This document shows, in pieces, positions 5,643 to 7,459 of a stretch of DNA of 7,459 nucleotides; positions within the stretch are counted from its first letter, which is position 1, and each line of letters starts with the position of its first letter. Position numbers and translations under genes: made by a program. Under the pieces are notes generated by a model. It had not been told where the DNA came from and did not search any database. It saw nothing but the letters and a program-made list of their open reading frames with translations. Origin of the DNA: Jatrophihabitans sp. (GTDB lineage Bacteria; Actinomycetota; Actinomycetes; Mycobacteriales; Jatrophihabitantaceae); the NCBI GenBank assembly GCA_004299665.1, contig SCQZ01000263.1, positions 1 to 7,459 on the forward strand. The letters are read 5' to 3'.

Positions 5643-6263
5643 GTGACCTCGACCGCGACGGCTCCCTTCGAGTCCAGCAAGGTGCACTCCCTGACGCGGC
5701 CCAACATCGTCAGCGTCGGCACCATCGTGTGGCTCTCCAGCGAGCTGATGTTCTTCGCCGGCCTGTTCGCGATGTACTTCACGATGCGGGCGGTGCACGC
5801 GGGCGACTGGCCCATGACCCTGCCCGACGGCGAGAAGATCCACCCGGACGTCCCGTACGCGCTCCCGTTCACCCTTATCCTCGTCGCCTCCAGCTTCACC
5901 TGCCAGTGGGGCGTGTTCGCGGCGGAGAAAGGCGACGTCTACAAGCTGCGGCGCTGGTTCACGCTGACCTTCATCCTCGGCCTCGTGTTCGTCCTGGGGC
6001 AGGCGAACGAGTTCCGGATGGAGGTCGTGCACGGCAACACGATCTCGGCGACCGGCTACGGCTCGGTGTTCTACCTGACCGAGGGCTTCCACGCACTGCA
6101 CGTGATCGGCGGCCTGGCGGCGTTCATCTTCTTCCTGATCCGCACCACCTTGTCCAAGTTCACGCCCGCGCAGGCGACCTCGGCGATCGTCGTGTCCTAC
6201 TACTGGCACTTCGTCGACGTCGTCTGGATCGGGCTGTTCACCGTCATCTACATCATCCAATGA
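5643..6263 (+). CDS. ctaE: Cytochrome c oxidase subunit III (aa3-type)
   Basis: Subunit III of the aa3 oxidase is an integral membrane protein that stabilises the catalytic subunit I. At 206 residues it is the short five-helix form usual in actinobacteria, lacking the first two helices of the long form. Helices lie at roughly 24-47, 73-92, 106-121, 141-167 and 180-205. Family signatures are WLSSELMFF with the membrane glutamate E34, TEGFHALHVIGG (146-157) and YYWHFVDVVW (186-195). The GTG start gives the normal N-terminus (MTSTATAPFESS, initiator read as Met). It is supported by a -10-like box 6 bases upstream and the absence of a Shine-Dalgarno. It leads the operon with qcrC 52 bases downstream. 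Subunits I, II and IV are not in the window. Confidence 0.97.
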   Translation: MTSTATAPFESSKVHSLTRPNIVSVGTIVWLSSELMFFAGLFAMYFTMRAVHAGDWPMTLPDGEKIHPDVPYALPFTLILVASSFTCQWGVFAAEKGDVYKLRRWFTLTFILGLVFVLGQANEFRMEVVHGNTISATGYGSVFYLTEGFHALHVIGGLAAFIFFLIRTTLSKFTPAQATSAIVVSYYWHFVDVVWIGLFTVIYIIQ

Positions 6264-6303
6264 CACCCGCACCGACCTGCCGGCCGATCGAACCGCACGC
6301 GCG

Positions 6304-6309
6304 AAGGGA
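6304..6309 (+). promoter_or_regulatory. Shine-Dalgarno of qcrC
   Basis: AAGGGA lies six bases before the GTG at 6316 and decides this start. Unlike ctaE, qcrC is an internal gene of the operon and uses a conventional ribosome-binding site. The rest of the 52-base gap shows no hairpin or promoter I would defend. Confidence 0.6.
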
Positions 6310-6315
6310 CGCCAC

Positions 6316-7191
6316 GTGAGCGAAGAGTTCGACGTTCCCGACGAACTGGGCTTCACCCCTGCCGTTCCGGACGCCTCGACCGATCGCGACGACGCGGCGC
6401 CGCGCCGCCCCAAGCGCCGGCGCCCCGGGCTGCGGCGGCGCATCGCCGCCACCGCCGTCATCGTCGGCGCCCTCGCCACGATGGGCGGCGCGTACACGCT
6501 TTTCGCCGGCTCGTCGGGCGCCTCCGACAGCAACACGCCGGCGGAGATGGCCGCCAAGGGCCGCCAGTTGTACGAGACCAGTTGCATCACCTGCCACGGG
6601 GCCAACCTGCAGGGCGTGCCCGGTCGCGGGGTGCCGCTGCTCGGCGTCGGTGGCGCGGCCGTGTACTTCCAGGTGAGCACCGGTCGCATGCCCGCCACCG
6701 GGCAGGCGGCGGAGATGACGCGCAAGCCGGCCAAGTTCGACGACCAGCAGATCCGCGAGCTCGCCGCGTTCGTCCAGTCGATGGGCGGCGGGATCGACAT
6801 CCCCACGGGAACGCTGCGCGCGACGACCGACCTCGGCAAGGGCGGCGACCTGTTCCGCCTGAACTGCGCCTCCTGCCACGGCATGACCTTCAAGGGCGCA
6901 CCGCTGTCCGCCGGCAAGGCCGCGCCGTCCCTCAACGAGGCGACGGACCTGCAGATCTACACGGCCATGCTCACCGGGCCCGAGAACATGCCGGTCTTCA
7001 GCAACAACCAGATCACGCCGCAGGAGAAGCGCGAGATCGTCGGCTACATCCAGACCATCAAGGCCTCCCAGGACCCCGGCGGTCACGGCATCGACCGGAT
7101 CGGCCCGGTCTCCGAGGCGATCGTCATCTGGGTCGCGGGCGTCGGCGCGATCATGATCATCATCCTCTGGATCGGAGCGAAGACCGAATGA
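6316..7191 (+). CDS. qcrC: Diheme cytochrome c subunit of the cytochrome bcc complex
   Basis: QcrC passes electrons from the Rieske/cytochrome b part of the complex to the aa3 oxidase, standing in for a soluble cytochrome c in the actinobacterial supercomplex. The 291-residue protein starts with a cytosolic tail containing the very basic stretch PRRPKRRRPGLRRR (29-42). A membrane anchor follows (about 43-64), then two extracytoplasmic cytochrome c domains. Heme sites are CITCH (90-94) and CASCH (184-188). Likely axial methionines are M125 in GRMPA and M225 in ENMPVF. A second membrane helix near the C-terminus (about 267-287) anchors the tail. The GTG start is backed by AAGGGA six bases upstream. 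Its stop overlaps the qcrA start (ATGA). Heme attachment needs the cytochrome c maturation system, which is not in this window. Confidence 0.97.
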   Translation: MSEEFDVPDELGFTPAVPDASTDRDDAAPRRPKRRRPGLRRRIAATAVIVGALATMGGAYTLFAGSSGASDSNTPAEMAAKGRQLYETSCITCHGANLQGVPGRGVPLLGVGGAAVYFQVSTGRMPATGQAAEMTRKPAKFDDQQIRELAAFVQSMGGGIDIPTGTLRATTDLGKGGDLFRLNCASCHGMTFKGAPLSAGKAAPSLNEATDLQIYTAMLTGPENMPVFSNNQITPQEKREIVGYIQTIKASQDPGGHGIDRIGPVSEAIVIWVAGVGAIMIIILWIGAKTE

Positions 7192-7459
7192 CGCACGGAT
7201 CTTCCGAGGGACCGTCCGCGGACGAACTGCGCGCCATGTCGCCCGAGGAGGCGATGCGCGCGGGGGCGGCGGCGGACGGCGTCCACATCCTGGCGCGCGC
7301 CAGCCGGCACCCGGTGGCCGGGGCGAGGGCGGAGAAGAAACTCGAGCGTCGCGTCGCGCTGTGCTTCGCGATCGCCGCGCTCGGCGGCCTCGGTTTCATC
7401 GTGTGCTTCATCGCGCTGCCGTACGACTGGCACCTGCCGGGCACGCCGCAGACCTTCCG
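7188..7459 (+). CDS. qcrA: Rieske iron-sulfur subunit of the cytochrome bcc complex, N-terminal part (cut by window end)
   Basis: ATG 7188 overlaps the qcrC stop by four bases, and 90 codons are present before the window ends. The N-terminal ~50 residues are polar and cytosolic. The segment VHILARASRHPVAGARAEKK (32-51) resembles the conserved stretch that precedes the first membrane helix in actinobacterial QcrA. A hydrophobic helix follows (about 54-77, VALCFAIAALGGLGFIVCFI). Actinobacterial QcrA has extra N-terminal membrane helices compared with mitochondrial Rieske proteins. The Rieske fold with its 2Fe-2S ligands would lie beyond the window and cannot be checked. GGAG (7174-7177) lies 10 bases upstream, a rather long spacing, so coupling to qcrC probably matters. 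The assignment relies on order after qcrC and this N-terminal pattern. Confidence 0.88.
   Translation, partial: MTHGSSEGPSADELRAMSPEEAMRAGAAADGVHILARASRHPVAGARAEKKLERRVALCFAIAALGGLGFIVCFIALPYDWHLPGTPQTF

Noticed and set aside
6264..6315. Possible separate promoter for qcrC
   Set aside because: No TANNNT box at a sensible distance; a normal Shine-Dalgarno and the operon order favour readthrough from ctaE.
1..7459. Defence system, prophage, insertion sequence, CRISPR array, tRNA or riboswitch
   Set aside because: All coding space is explained by housekeeping families; no transposase-like frame, terminal repeats, spaced repeats or tRNA-like cloverleaf was seen.

Overview
The window is very GC-rich and densely coded, with GTG as well as ATG starts and short or overlapping gene junctions. 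It carries the cytochrome bcc-aa3 genes in the actinobacterial order (ctaE-qcrC-qcrA, with a diheme QcrC). This points to a high-GC actinomycete; I cannot name the genus from the sequence. All genes look chromosomal and housekeeping. I saw no insertion sequence, phage gene, CRISPR array, tRNA or rRNA, and no stretch above 300 bases lacks a gene.

Left part (1-2872). A leftward gene runs off the left edge. Its N-terminal region plus coiled coil resembles actinobacterial NYN-domain (PIN-like RNase) proteins. It diverges across 66 bp from a rightward 602-residue protein that joins a DEDDh 3'-5' exonuclease to a GIY-YIG/UvrC-like half. The exonuclease stop overlaps the ATG of an 11-codon mini-ORF, whose stop overlaps the ATG of a stand-alone Lrp/AsnC ligand-binding (RAM) protein. 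The mini-ORF also sits exactly where a leaderless transcript would begin, and the RAM gene's Shine-Dalgarno lies in a small hairpin.

Middle (2880-5541, leftward). A likely three-gene operon reads, in transcription order: a degenerate receiver-domain protein, trpD (anthranilate phosphoribosyltransferase, 4-base overlap with the receiver gene) and a CtaG-type membrane protein for cytochrome c oxidase assembly. The operon ends tail to tail with the RAM gene, 7 bases apart.

Right part (5643-7459, rightward). These are ctaE (cytochrome c oxidase subunit III), qcrC (diheme cytochrome c of the bc1-like complex) and the start of qcrA (Rieske subunit), which is cut by the window end. In actinobacteria these proteins form one respiratory supercomplex in which QcrC replaces a soluble cytochrome c. 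The oxidase assembly gene is therefore on one arm and the oxidase/reductase structural genes on the other arm of a single 101-bp divergent promoter region, which contains a perfect 16-bp inverted repeat.

A recurring feature is leaderless expression: five start codons lie 6-7 bases downstream of a -10-like hexamer, with no Shine-Dalgarno. No new defence or mobile system is visible. The most interesting items are the mini-ORF/hairpin relay before the RAM gene, the pseudo-receiver coupled to a trpD with altered motifs, and the shared promoter region.
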